Positions 47,177 to 58,986 of a stretch of DNA of 64,000 bases are shown here, piece by piece (the stretch's first letter is position 1; every line of letters begins with the position of its first letter). The notes under the pieces are model-generated. The model did no database searches. It saw nothing but the letters and a program-made list of their open reading frames with translations, and was not told the origin of the DNA. Source of the stretch: Diphasiastrum complanatum (lineage: Eukaryota; Streptophyta; Lycopodiopsida; Lycopodiales; Lycopodiaceae). Made by a program: the position numbers and the translations under genes. The stretch covers positions 51,222,841-51,286,840 of the forward strand of contig CM055095.1 of assembly GCA_029204225.1 (NCBI GenBank), in the 5' to 3' direction.

Positions 47177-47696
47177 TGTTATGTCCATGACCAGTAAGTA
47201 GGATTCAGTATACTCCTAGTCTTGGATATATGGTACTCCAGTAAATCAAGCTGTTAGTTATGCCACGTCATACTGGATGTGACCCGAAAGTAACTAATAT
47301 CCTTGTGAGGCCCAGAACACACTAAATGGAGTTTAGACAAGGTTTGAGACAGTGTATACATGTGTAGAGTTATCAATAGCAATTCTATGAATAGGTGGTC
47401 CATGCTTAGGACTCTATTCTAGGTGAATCTATGTATAGGGAACTTAGGGCTATGCATGGCTATGTGCCGAGGATGCTTACGGCTCCATAAGAAGAGGCCA
47501 AACTCGCCCTACTCCTCATTGTGATCATGGATTCATTGCCAGAGTTTCACTCTACATTCATGCCTCTTGTTCCTTGGCTTGGGGGTGAAGCTTCTAGAGT
47601 TGATTGGTTGCTTCTACTTGGTTGGGTGGTTGCTACATAGTGTGTTTTCCATTGTGTTTTGTCTTGTAAGCAGGATCTTAGGGAGCTTCCCTTATA
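47177..47696 (+). repeat. 3' LTR of LARD copy 1
   Basis: 520 bp, same ends as the 5' LTR, followed by the target duplication TACCT. Confidence 0.85.
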
Positions 47697-47812
47697 TACC
47701 TACTCCACCCTTTTTTGTGCCCTACTTTGATAGGTTGCACTAGCCTTTATAGGTGTAATGCCATGCTCAAACAAAGGTAGGAGGTCTTTATGACATGTGG
47801 AAATAGGGCTAG

Positions 47813-48368
47813 TATTACGTCCATGTTCAGTATGTGGGATTTAGAATAATTCCTGACATGGATAGCCAGTACTCCAATGTACAAGGTTGTTAGTGATGCC
47901 TCGTCATTCCGGACTTGGCCGATAATGTAATTAATAATCTTATGAGGGCCCAGACCTAGAATTGGGACCATGGAGCACTTGCATGGTGTTTTTGACTGTT
48001 ATTATGCAAGAATAGGAGGTCAATTGCTTTTGATAGGAACGAAAGAATCCTAGAGAGAATATTTTCTTGGTCCATGCTTAGGACTCTATTCTAGGTGAAT
48101 CTATGTATATGAAACTTAGGGCTATGCATGGCTATGTGCCTAGATTGCTTTTGGCTCTATATATTGAGGCCAAATTCGCCCTACTCCTCATTGTGATCAT
48201 TGATTCATTGCCAGGGTTTCACTCTACCTTCATGCTTCTTATTCCTTGGCTTGGGGGTGAAGCTTCTAGAGTTGATTGGTTGCTTCTACTTGGTTGGATG
48301 GTTGCTCCATAGTGTGTTTTCCATTGTGTTTTGTCTTGTAAGCAAGATCTTAGGGAGCTTCCCTTATA
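47813..48368 (+). repeat. 5' LTR of LARD copy 2
   Basis: About 556 bp. The distal half is close to copy 1 (TTCTAGGTGAATCTATGTATA onward), while the first 250 bp are much more diverged. Confidence 0.8.
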
Positions 48369-48369
48369 T

Positions 48370-48380
48370 TGGTATCAGAG
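48370..48380 (+). other. LARD copy 2 primer binding site
   Basis: TGGTATCAGAG, exact match to the start of the plant initiator Met tRNA PBS. Confidence 0.85.
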
Positions 48381-51368
48381 GAAGGCTTACGAAGATTGGA
48401 GAACATGGAGAAGGGCTACCTTTCATCGAAATTTTGGATTGGATCCATGGGAATTCTTTTCCAACGTGGATAGCAAGGTTGCAAGTGGGTGTTGCATGTT
48501 TCTAAAATCCATTACTCTTGGGATTCTTTGTGGTTTTATGGAGAATTGTCCTTGAAGGCCAATTTGTGATGCCTTTTTGTAGCTTTTTCTTGTGTAGATC
48601 AAATCTTTGGTAGATCTGAATTTTCCAGCAAGTGTACTTTTATTTTAGGGTTCATTAATTTTGAAATTAATGATGCATGCCGGTTCTTTCCAATGATTTA
48701 TGATTCTAGGCTATGTTTTGGTCAAAATTGCTTGGTTTTTCATGCTTTTTGGCACAAAATAGATAGTACGAACCAAAATCCAGCAAGATCAGACCAATTA
48801 GATGGTTGTAATTCTATAAATTGGTTTGCATGTGTTAGAGAGAGAGTTGTATGTCATGAATTTCCACTTTATTGTAATGAAAAAACTGGAAAATAGCCAA
48901 AAATCCTCATTTTTACTTGTTTTTTCATAAAGTTGGATAGTAGGTGGCTGTAAAATACCATGTAGAGCTTGTAAAGAGGTGGACCAAAGTCAATTATTTA
49001 CAGCATGATTAGCATTTCTTTTTACCTTCCCAGCAAGCTATCAGACCTGTAAATTGATGGCCGGTGGCTTATGCACCATTTCCATCAAGTTTGAAGCTAT
49101 TTTGACTTCTACAAATCAAGAAATCTTCGTTCTCAGTCTATACTGCATCTTAGGATCAGTATGAATGATTCATGGAAGTCTAATTGATTGTTTAAGACTG
49201 TTGGTAGCATCAATTTTGGGCTGGAATGGGTGTTTGCTCATTTTTGCATGATTTTGTCTTGTGGAAATGCGCCCTACTACAGATTATCTGATACTCTGAT
49301 CTTGCACTTGTGAAGCCTAGTGACAAATTGATGTGGCAAGCATCTTGTTCACTTGGTCTCCCTTTGTATTGAGCTTTACAGCACCCAATTTGGTGTCCTG
49401 TATCCAAAGTTATGATCATTTGAAATTTTGCCATTTTGTGAGTAAAATTGACAAAATTTGAAATTATTTTGATTGCATGCCAGTCATTTCCCTAATTTGT
49501 AGTACTGTGCTTGCATGGATTGCTTGCATGCTGGTTCTCAGAGTGATCAGATATGCATGATGGATTTACAATCGATGTGAGTGGTCATACGCATGTGCTT
49601 TGACAGTTGGGTCACAAATCAGTGATATTGGCTAACAAATTCTGTAAAACTGAAGTTTACGTAAAAAATTTTGGAATGACGTTTTGTGATTGATGTTGTG
49701 TGCTTTGCATGCCAGTTTGACATTGGATTAGTAACATTAGAAATCGGACAGTGTTTTGATTTTTCGATTTCGATTGCCTTTTGTACTAACAGTATTTTTG
49801 TCAGAATTTTTGAATTATGTAGAATAAAGCAAAAATTGAGTTTTCCGAAAAAATAAAAAATTTGGTCATTTTTTTCGTTATCTATGGAATCGATTTAGAT
49901 CAGTGAATTAATTAAACTGAGTTTATCAGTCACAATTGGTCACAGTATTTTCACTAAGTCTAAAGTATTTCCTGGTGATAGACAAGTTAAAATTGACAGA
50001 AAGAACCGCAATGAAATTGTTGACAATTTTTACTATACTATCATTTTTTTAAACTTTTGGAGTTGGGAACTCCCAGATTGAAAGTTAAAAATTTGATTTT
50101 TTTTTTTTTTGTTGAGTTTCAATTTGAATAAAATTTTAAATCAGTTACTTGTCTGATAGATTTTCTAATCGATGCTGATAGCTAGAAATCAGTCAAGTGA
50201 ACGTTTGTGCAAGATCATTATCAAATTTGAATTAAAATTGTCAAACAATATGAAATGACCAGATTGAATGAGTGGCAACAATATTATTTTATCTAGACAA
50301 TAAATCTGACATAATACGGTTCAAGAATTACTGAAATCCTATTGGTGGGATTTCCATTCATGTAATTTCATATTTTGTATTTGGATAGGTTTTGTCAATA
50401 TTAACGGAGTAATGCCAAACTAGTCAATAAAAAAAAAATAGTCCAATTTTATTGAAAAATTTGTTAGGAATTAGATAACTGATTTCATTTCCAATAAAAT
50501 CCTATGGTGAATTATATTCAAAAGATCAGACTAGTACTGTTTCATACTAGTAGATGATTTTTTATATATCAGATATTCAGTCCAGGTATAGGACATAAAT
50601 GAAATTGTTTTAGACTTTTTCCTACAATAATTAATTTCTAAACATTTACTAATGTCATTACATCTTCTTAGTACCTTAGCTGAAATAGATTTTCAGGGAA
50701 CTAAAAATTCTAAGGAGGGAAGAAGAGTGGACATCAGAGGTAGTAAGTGTGATCAGGAAAATGTATTTCACACTTAGGATTTCGGTAATTCTTGTAAATA
50801 ATCGCTTAATATTGGATATTAATTTCCTGGATTAAATTCATTTGATTAAATTAATAAATGTTATCTTTGTAACCATTGAGTTATCCACAGTTTTGGATGT
50901 CAATTGTGATGTTAGAAGTGGAATCTGATACGTGGATTATATTGGATCTGTTATTGTCAGAAGCTTGTCAGAAGCTTGAGTGTCCCTAAATTTGATGCAT
51001 TAGTAGGGGATTCGAAGCTTGTCAATAACCAGAAAGATTTAGAGTGTAACAGTGAACCATGTTAATTCTTCTGCTTAGATCACAAGGTCAGATATGGATT
51101 TGTGGTATCCATTTGATAGGCATGCCAGTCATCCAAATAAATTGGATTCTTCGGTGTTTGGGAACAAGAGATAATATCCTATAGTGATTATAGGACAACT
51201 AGATGATCAGTGAATCTCTAGAATATCAGATAAGGCGGTTAAGGGTTTTCTAGAAGGAAAAGCTGATGGTATGGGACATCAATAATTTTGAAAAGAGAAT
51301 TCTAGGACTGTAAAGATTTGATGATCAATGGTGTGTTTTAGTACCTAGTCGCGATATGGGAAAGAGAC

Positions 51369-51594
51369 CTTATAGTATATATCTTGGTGGAACTCACCCA
51401 TTTTCTCATTGTCATTTCTGATTTCAGAAGCCAGGATTCTCTCCTCTCTTGTATTCATTCACCTTGGCTTGTGGGTGAAGTGGTTAGGGTATTGACTAGC
51501 CATTTCATGTTGGTTGGGTGGTTTTGCTCCACAGGTATCCTTTTGGTTGCAAGTAACAGGATTTGAGAAGATCTTTACTTGGCAATCGTTATAG
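51369..51594 (+). repeat. 3' part of a gypsy B LTR
   Basis: About 225 bp joined directly to the truncated LARD copy 2. GGCTTGTGGGTGAAG and GTTGGTTGGGTGGTT parallel the LARD LTR blocks. It ends just before PBS TGGTATTAGAGC at 51595. Confidence 0.65.
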
Positions 51595-51606
51595 TGGTAT
51601 TAGAGC
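51595..51606 (+). other. gypsy B primer binding site
   Basis: TGGTATTAGAGC, one base from the initiator Met PBS. Confidence 0.75.
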
Positions 51607-53390
51607 TAAGGATTACATCAATCAGAAGGTGGAGTGGGGATTCTTGCTTTTTGTAGCTTTTTGGTGGATCTCTTTGCTTCCAGTTGGTGGAATTGACCTC
51701 CTAGTAGGTGGCTTCTCAGATATTGATGTACCTTCAGCCTATTGGTTATGATTATGGACATTTTCCATAGAAAATGATGGAAATCAATGGATGTTTGACG
51801 GGATTTTGTGTTTTTTCAACTATAATTCAATTTTTTTGCTTGAAATTTATCAAAGCTATTGATATTGAATGTTTTCTAGAATTGTACTTGTTGTTTCATA
51901 GTCATTATGATTGATTCTAATGATTGCATGTAGGTTGAAAAGTCAAAAGGGTGCTTAGATAGTGTTTTTGGCCAAAAATTGGTGTTTTTGGGCTAAAAAT
52001 GGTCTATACGTACCATGTTTGACTGAAATCAAAACTTTTAGTGCTTGCCTGTAATTGATTTATAGTAGATCTGGCCTGATTGCACTTTCATGTGGGTTTG
52101 ATCCACAAATTTTTGCATGGTAAAAAAACATGGTTTTTTGGTGGGTTTTTTTTTTTCACTATTTTTGGGTTTTTTTTTTATCATAAAATTCATGGCTAAT
52201 AGTTTGCATGCACATTTTCAGAGGTGTAGTAATTCTGTCCTATGGCTTCTATGAAGTTTATTGGACACCATTAAGGGTCTTAAAAAGGCAACAAATAGTG
52301 TAGTTTTGAGGTTTTTTTTAGCATGAATAACTCTCAATAGGTGGTTTGAACCTGCTTTAATTTTTACAAGCTGAAAGATATGATGGATTGCCTTTGATTT
52401 CAGCCATCATGCACTCAATTTGGTGTTCGGGGGTTAGGCACCATTATCTTGACATTTTGCTTGTTGAAGGAGTTCATAAATGCAATTTTTGCATGATCTG
52501 AGCTTATGATTGCTTGCTAGACATTATAGAAGCCTCTATTCCATCTCTAATGAACCTTAGAAGAGTGCTTGTAACCCCTGATTGGATGCAATATGGGCTA
52601 AATATGGATCTTTGACAAACACCCTTGGAAAAAGTGTGCCCTCCTACTAGTTTTTCCAATCATCTACAGCTCACACGTGTGAATCCTAGGTGGTTGGTTG
52701 ACATGTTAGGTGTCTTGTGAACCTCATCTCCTTCTATACTGTGCAAAATAGTGACCAAATTGGAGTCCTGTAGCAAAAGTTATGGCTATAAGAAGTTTGG
52801 CAATTTTTAGACTATAATTTGAAAAAGTTTCTTAATGTTCTGGTTGCATGCATATGTGTGAACCAAAACAATGCTTTTCTAGTGTTGAAAAAGTTTGGAT
52901 GAACCTGTATGCATGATTGGATGCATGGTACGTGGTGGTATAGTAGGTTGATCAGAGAAATGTCATGCATGAATGCTATTTCTGGAAAATCTAGTCAAAA
53001 AGCCGATTTCCTAGGCAATTTACATAAAAAACATTTTATTAGTAAAATCAATGCATGTCAAGTCTGATGCATGTAGATTGTTTCAAAATGAGTTCAAAAT
53101 GGGATGGCACCTGTGAAACTGATAGATTGACATTTTTCATCGATTTTCACAGTTTGGTCCATATCGAACGAATTTCAAAAATCCCAGATTCATAATTTTT
53201 TTGAGTGATCCTTAAAATTCGATATTGTTCTAAATTAGTTTGATATTGATTAAACAGAATTTTCTTAAAGTGAAAGACCTTGTTAAAATAGTATCAGCTA
53301 GTTATGAAGGTCCAGTGCTTTTTACTTTTAGTTGAAGATTTTGGATCTATTGACTAATTAAGCTAATTTTTCCATTTCACGTAATCAACA
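51607..53390 (+). other. long untranslated leader of gypsy B
   Basis: 1.8 kb without a convincing frame. It contains blocks similar to the LARD interior, such as AAATTGGAGTCCTGTAGC then AAAGTTATGGCTAT at about 52760, versus AATTTGGTGTCCTGTAGC then AAAGTTATGATCAT at about 42375. Confidence 0.6.
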
Positions 53391-54236
53391 ATGGCAGATG
53401 ATAATGCAGGTCTTGATGGTATGGTACGTATGCCCACTTACTTTCAGATTTGCCAGCAATTAAGTCAAGCGCTTAATGAAATGAACAATCGGAACAATTC
53501 AAGGGATCAATAGATGGAGGTACTAATGAATCAAGTTAAAACTCTTTCTTTGTCAAATTTGGGCTTTCAGCCAGAATCCTACAATTCCAGATGAGAAAAA
53601 GATCGAGAGATTAGTTCTGTTCTTCCGAGGAAAGGCTTCGTCATAGTGGCGTGATTTGCAATCCAAACCCACTACATGGGAAGAATTCATGGAGGTATTC
53701 AAAAAATCGTTTGTGGTTGTAGACGATTCAGATTTTTACCAAAGATTTGTCAGTTCCAAAATGGGTACTCGGAGCTTGGACTCTTACCTACAAGAATTTA
53801 TGGATTTATGGAACAAACTTCTGTCATTTGATGCGAAATTGGCACTCTGACAATTTATCCTAGGTTTTTCAGCTGATTATCAGAATGAATGTAAGCGAAA
53901 TGTGCTTCAGACTTTCGAGGACGCGGTATGAGTCGCGAAGGCTTATGATTCTATGGTAGTGGCATCCAAGAACAATTTCAGGCTAATTCATTAGGATTCA
54001 ACCAGAATAAGAGAAAGAAACGAGTTTGTGAAAAGAAGCCCAGTAAATATTTTGATGAACTGAATCAAATGGCAAAGCAAAATAAGCAAATGTCCTGGAA
54101 GAAGACTAGGAAGACAAATGTGTGTTTTGTCTGCAATAAGCCTGGACATGTTATGAAGTTCTATCTGGAGCAGAAGAAACCCGCAGCCCAAGTCATTGAG
54201 ATGCCAGGTAAAGAAAATCTAAAATTGGAGAATTAA
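53391..54236 (+). pseudogene. gypsy B gag
   Basis: ATG 53391 (MADDNAGLDG) runs to TAG at about 53513, and the frame resumes at 53656 with TTWEEFMEVFKKSFV and the SLDSYLQEFMDLWNKLLSF gag core. A zinc knuckle at about 54121-54165 reads C-x2-C-x4-H-x4-Y, its last Cys changed to Tyr (TGT to TAT). Frameshifts and stops at 53513, 53848 and 53929. Confidence 0.75.
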
Positions 54237-54282
54237 CAAGGTTAATTGTGAGTGCGAATGTTCACTTAGTACTGCTTAATTC

Positions 54283-54654
54283 TTGCCTAATGATTTTTTT
54301 TTTTTGAAAGGCACAGTTAAAGGACGTGAAGATAGTATATTGGTGGATAGTGGTTCTACTCATAATTTTATTAACTCTGGTCTTGTTCAGAAACTCGGTC
54401 TAGAAACTAAAGACAATGATCATAGATATAAGGTATATCTAGCTTCAGGTGCGGAGTTGGAGACTTGGGATGTTAAAGTTCCGAAGCTCTTAGTTTGGAT
54501 TCAAGGTCACAGAGAGCTAAAAGATTTTTATGTTTTAGATTTAGCACGTATGGACATAATCCTAGGGTATGAATGGTTATTTAATAAATCTCTTGATATA
54601 GATTTTGGGCAGCACGTGCTCTTTTTTCATGAGAGTAAGGAAGTACTTACTTAG
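54283..54654 (+). pseudogene. gypsy B aspartic protease
   Basis: A 123-residue frame with LVDSGSTHNFIN (active site D-S-G), VYLASGAELETWD, and the closing MDIILGYEWL. This is the typical Ty3/gypsy protease fold. The start shown follows a poly-T run; in the element it would have been part of a polyprotein. It ends at TAG 54652. Confidence 0.8.
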
Positions 54655-54684
54655 TTTGGAGACAGATATGTATATCCATCTGGG

Positions 54685-55529
54685 ATGATTTCATTTACTA
54701 ATGCAATAATTTTTTTTGATTCACAGTATGAAGCTTATTCTTTGGTTGCCAAACCCATTTTGGATTTCTCTGAAATGCATCTAAGTAGTTGTGAATTGTC
54801 AAAAACTCTTAACTCAGTGGACTTAGATCATGAGCAAATAGAGAAGTATAAGATCTTAATTGTATTCAAAGATGTTTTTCTAGTTGAATTTATCATGGAA
54901 TGCCACCGTCTAGGTCGGTAGACCACAAGATTGAGTTAATTCCAGGTAGTCACCTCGTCTCTAGGAAAGTCACCATGGGGTGATATCCATTGCCTTGAAT
55001 GGATGATCTGGTAGATCGATTAGGTGGAGATAAATACTTCACAAAAATAGATCTCAGAATTGGATATCACGAGATTATAATTCATCCGAATGATGTGCAA
55101 AAGATTGGCTTTTGGATGAGATTCGGTCATTATGAATTCCTTGTACTTTCTTTTGGGTTGACGAATGCACCTGCTACATTTCAACAGATGATGAACAATA
55201 TTTTTTGTCCATTGGGTCAATGTGTAGTTGTATTCTTAGGTGATATTCTCATCTACAGTAGATCACTTAAGGAGCATCTGAATAATCTTAAGACTATCTT
55301 GAGAGCTCTCATAAGAGAGTAATTGTATGCAAAAGAATCTAAATTTGAATTCTTTAAGCATGAGTTAATGTATCTCGATCATAAGATCATGCTGGATGGG
55401 TTGAAGATGACAAGAGCAAGGTTAAGGCAGTGCTTGAGTGGCCGATACCAAAGACGTTTAGAGAAGTTCAATCTTTTCTCGGTTTTACAGCTTTCTTTTG
55501 TAAGTCAATTGAAGATTATGCAAAGGTAA
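54685..55529 (+). pseudogene. gypsy B reverse transcriptase, internally deleted
   Basis: Fragments in order: pre-RT (54685-54921), DHKIELIPGS, then directly YPLP and MDDLVDRLGGDKYFTKIDLR, so the fingers segment between (normally roughly 80-90 residues with the K-K-D-G and D-Y-R blocks) is missing near 54975. The palm continues LSFGLTNAPATFQQMM. The catalytic box reads VFLGDILIYS: the first Asp of x-x-D-D is Gly (GAT to GGT). The thumb (55323-55529) is frameshifted. Confidence 0.8.
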
Positions 55530-56140
55530 CAGTGCCTTTAATAATCTGACTAAAGGTAGAGTTAATAAGACAAAGAAGAGAGGTCAACCTAGTCCGCCTA
55601 TTGAATGGAATGAAAAACGAATCAATGTTTTGAGAAACTCAAACAGATGGTTGTTTCAGCTCCTATTTTACATATCGTGAATCCATATTTATCTTACGTT
55701 GTATGAATTGACGCAAGTGATTCGGCGATAGGAGCGGTTCTTTGACAAAATGTTAGGCCGATAGCGTTTGAGAGCAAGAAACTTATCGGACCTCAGTTGC
55801 GGGTATACAACTTAAGAGGAGTTATTTGCTGTGATACATGCACATAAAACCTGGAGGCATACCTTTATGGAGTCAGTTTATAGTGTATACATATTACTAG
55901 CCTCTAAAGTACTTTTGCAATCAAAATGATCTGAGAGGTCGTAAAGCTCATTGGGCTGAGCTTATGCAAGAATTCGACCATGAGATCCGATATGTAAAAG
56001 GAAGCTCTAAGCATGATGCTCTTAGTCGGATTGGTGAATTAAATGATCTTTCATTCACCCAGATTTCCACTGATCTATATCTTTTGTTGAGACGAAAGTA
56101 TGAATCAGATTCTCATTTTGGTCTCCTTTGGAAGATGGTT
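55530..56140 (+). pseudogene. gypsy B RNase H, degenerate
   Basis: Readable blocks in different frames: TAFFCKSIEDYAK-like, PAPIL-like, IDASDSAIGAVL, RPIAFESKKL, then HWAELMQEFDHEIRYVKGSS and DALSR near 56020. Several stops. No integrase zinc finger follows. Confidence 0.7.
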
Positions 56141-56144
56141 TAGA

Positions 56145-56778
56145 TTGGGAAAAATGAGAATGGAATAGAGATTAACTCACAAGGATCTTGTGGTGAATCT
56201 TTGATATCAAGCACGTCAAGCACTCTGATACCACTGATGGTGAAGGAATTGTCGACATCGCTAGCTCTGATTCCCACTATTGTGGATCTTGGAATTTGAG
56301 GACGTCGGAGACTTCGATCACTTTGAAGTTGGAGCAGTTCAAAATTCATCAATATGAGCTCAGATGGAGCCGATATGTCAAACAAAGCTACTGTTTCATT
56401 CCGCGGTCAGAGATCCTTCGAGCTACAAATTGCTACAACTAATTTGATGCTAAATTATGAAAAGTAGATAATGTCAGATGACATCAGAAGTATATCTACC
56501 ATTGAATCAAGTAAACAACACAAAGCATTCAAAGATTTCACACACATAGAGCAATAGGAATTGCTACTTGTCTATATTAACAAAATCAAGTATACAGCTA
56601 TGATCTTTTGAGAGAGTTGTTTGTTTTCTAGATCAGCACATGAAGGTAAGAGAGATATATCCCTTACCAATGACTAGCTATTGCTAGTACTTAAACTTCG
56701 GTATAATATGCGTCTGCTACTGCAAGACAACATTCATCGACCTTTCTCTGATCTCTTTGATAGTCGATTGTCTTCAAC
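56145..56778 (-). mobile_element. LTR and primer-site fragment of another element
   Basis: On the - strand an LTR ends ACCATCA, then TGGTATCAGAGTG (56221-56233, initiator Met PBS) and about 75 bp of leader. The LTR would span from 56235 rightwards to about 56778, where copia D coding begins. The family is unknown. Confidence 0.55.
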
Positions 56779-57306
56779 CTATGATTATGGTTTGTTATAT
56801 AAAAGTGAAGAAATTTCCATAGTTGGCTCTTCTAACTCGATTTTGCTAGTGATAAAGTAGATCAGAAATCTACAAGTGCATATGTCATATATCTTAGAGG
56901 GAATTTGATATTTTGGCTTTCTAAAAAGCCATATACTATATCACTCTCATCTTGTGAAGCTGAATGTAAGGCACTTACTACTACAACAAAAGAAGTGCTT
57001 TGGATCAAGAGGTTGCTAGTGGAGCTAAAGATAATCAAGGAAGATGATCTACCTTTGATCATGTGTGACAATATTTCAGCACAAGCCCTTGCCAACAATC
57101 CAATATTTCATGCAAGGAGCAAACACATCGAGGTTGCACATCACTTTGTGAGAGAGACGCTCATTGGAGGGGAAATCTACTTGGAGCACATCGACACTTC
57201 TTCTTGTATTGCAGATTTGCTCACCAAACCTTTGAGCAAAAATTCCTTCATCAAGCATAGAGCCAATCTTGGAATAGTTCCAAGATCCATGTTCAAGTCA
57301 ACATAG
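56779..57306 (+). pseudogene. copia D RNase H, C-terminal fragment
   Basis: Starts near YGLLYKSEEISIVG and continues DKVDQKSTSAYVIYL, then ISLSSCEAECKAL, IMCDNISAQALANNP, HARSKHIEVAHHFVRE and IADLLTKPLS, the standard copia RNase H tail. A frameshift lies near 56842. Everything upstream of this point is missing, replaced by the LTR fragment on its left. Confidence 0.9.
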
Positions 57307-57323
57307 ATTATTTTTAGGAGGAG

Positions 57324-58130
57324 TGTTGAAAAATGAAAAATCATCTATCTTGACTTTAGGCTTTTCATAAAGATTTTTCTATGTAAGTTTGTTATTTCAT
57401 ATTGTAAATGCCAAATTTGGCCTAGAAGAAACTCGAGCTACATGGGTTCTTCAAGTCTAGTTGGTAATATACAACTTGCATATAGAAAGTAGACTTAGAA
57501 ATGTCAAAAATATGCTTGTAGAAACTCGTGGCATATCACATGCAATGGTTGTAAGTGTTCCATAGTGACATGCAAGGCATGCACAAAGTGAATTGGACAC
57601 ATGCATGATGATTTGTACAATTCTAGTTGAATATTTGACACTTGATAAAAGTAGGTAGAAATGCATGCATGGGAAGTGACAAATGTCACTAATTCTCTAG
57701 TTTTCACTTATAGATGTGGATGGAAGTTAGATGGAGATGGTTCTACCTCGAGCTACTTCAAAGTCCACAAATATGTGTAGACACTTTCATAATTTTTGAT
57801 GAAGAACCAAGCTTTGAAGCTATTCCATGTCATTTTGGATCTATACTATCATTTGCTTGAATATATCTCTCTCTTTCTCTCTCTAACTCGAGTAGAGGCT
57901 TATGCTAATGCATTAAATTCTTGTACTTTTTCTCTCTTGTCTTTCAAAGCAATCATTCTTTGATTCTTAGCATGCTAGATTGTGATTTAGCCATAAAATC
58001 TTGTACTAGATCTTGACATCCATTCTAGAATCAATTTATGTGCTAGACACAAAGCTTAACAAGATTATTCACACTTGAGAATCATTCCCCACACGTGTGA
58101 GCTTGCTGGAATTTTATCAGTCTTTGCTTT
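57324..58130 (+). repeat. copia D 3' LTR (right end uncertain)
   Basis: Begins TGTTGAAAAATG immediately after the purine tract TTAGGAGGAG that follows pol. A short CT-rich run lies near 57870. The right border is not resolved; it must lie before the copia E gag remnant. Confidence 0.6.
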
Positions 58131-58166
58131 GGTTGGAAGGATGAAGAGTTTGAATTCGACCATGAG

Positions 58167-58845
58167 TCAAAATTTGACCCAGAGCCAAAATTCGACCCTG
58201 GCTATATATTGCTCTTCTTTTTGCATCTGAACTTCTGATTTTTTGAATATAGTGTTTGTGGATCCGATTTTGAGCCTAAGGAGGAAGTTGATCTTCTGAT
58301 TTCTTCTTGTAGAAGTAATGAGATTACTTTTGATAGAGTTAGATGCTCTTGGATTGAAGTTGCCATGACCCAATTTTCATAGGCTTCAGACAGACTCAAT
58401 AATAGAGTCATAACAAAATCAAAGTCTTGTATTTCTGAGACAGTTGCAGTCATTTGCTCCATGGATTTTGGAAAGTATTGAGATGACTCGAAGGACTTAT
58501 TGCTTTAAACATTCTCAGGGAGAAATATTTCTTCCTCAAATGGAGTTTGGAAGTGAGGTCCCTGATATCGTAGAGGGTTGCTAGGATGTCCCATGCATCC
58601 TTAGCAGTCTGAGCAGCTCTTATGTGACTGATTTGGTTGTCTTTTATATTGAGAGTGATCATGGCAAAAGCTTTGCCATCTTTCAGTCTCCACTTGGTGA
58701 TAGTAGCTGCTTCACCTTCTGGCTTGAGTTTTGTGCTGTCAACAATGTCCCACAGTTCCTTGGCTAATAACATGACCTTCATTTTGAACTTCCAGAGATG
58801 ATAGTTCCCTCCATCGAGCCTTTCAATTAGAGAAGATGGATCCAT
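58167..58845 (-). pseudogene. copia E gag
   Basis: ATG 58843-58845, MDPSSLIERLDGGNYHLWKF, then AKELWDIVDSTKLKP, HIRAAQTAKDAWDILATLY and RKKYFSLRM: copia gag with the N-Y-x-x-W substrate-like motif. The second part (58202-58462) is in another frame: LLLSLSEAYENWVMA. The frame change is near 58450-58510. No zinc knuckle or pol follows; the element is truncated towards 58140. Confidence 0.85.
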
Positions 58846-58970
58846 TCTGGTTGAGCGAGATCGTTAGTAGTAACAACTATTTCGGAATATTGTTGGCTGC
58901 GCGCTTGCTAGTTCGTTGTCTTGATAGAAACAAGACCAATAATCCACAATGAGAAGCAAATTACTTGGAT

Positions 58971-58986
58971 GCCTGCTCTAATACCA
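58971..58986 (-). other. copia E primer binding site
   Basis: TGGTATTAGAGCAGGC on the - strand, directly after an LTR ending TTTTCGACA. Confidence 0.8.

Larger units (their letters stand above)
40744..47696 (+). mobile_element. non-coding LTR retrotransposon (LARD-like), copy 1
   Basis: Complete: 5' LTR 40744-41234, PBS at 41236, a 5.9-kb interior, a purine-rich tract at 47164-47176, 3' LTR 47177-47696, and target duplication TACCT at 40739-40743 and 47697-47701. LTRs are about 97% identical by eye, apart from a 38-bp deletion in the 5' LTR. The interior has only short open frames and none with element motifs; 43.9-47.7 kb has essentially none. A young insertion without coding capacity means it moved in trans, the definition of a LARD. 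Confidence 0.85.
47813..51368 (+). mobile_element. LARD copy 2, 3'-truncated
   Basis: A diverged 5' LTR (47813-48368, starting TATTACGTCCATG) is followed by PBS TGGTATCAGAG at 48370 and an interior that matches 41235-44330 of copy 1 up to about 51365 (last shared block CGCGATATGGGAAAGA). It then joins abruptly to a different LTR fragment. The 3' half and 3' LTR are missing. Only 116 bp separate it from copy 1. Confidence 0.85.
51369..56140 (+). mobile_element. Ty3/gypsy element B, truncated, related to the LARD
   Basis: Order: LTR end, PBS, 1.8-kb leader, gag, zinc knuckle, protease, RT, RNase H. The LTR end (TTGGTTGGGTGGTT and a GTTATAG junction) and leader blocks resemble the LARD. No integrase was found. 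Many stops, a missing RT segment and a changed catalytic Asp show decay. Confidence 0.8.
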
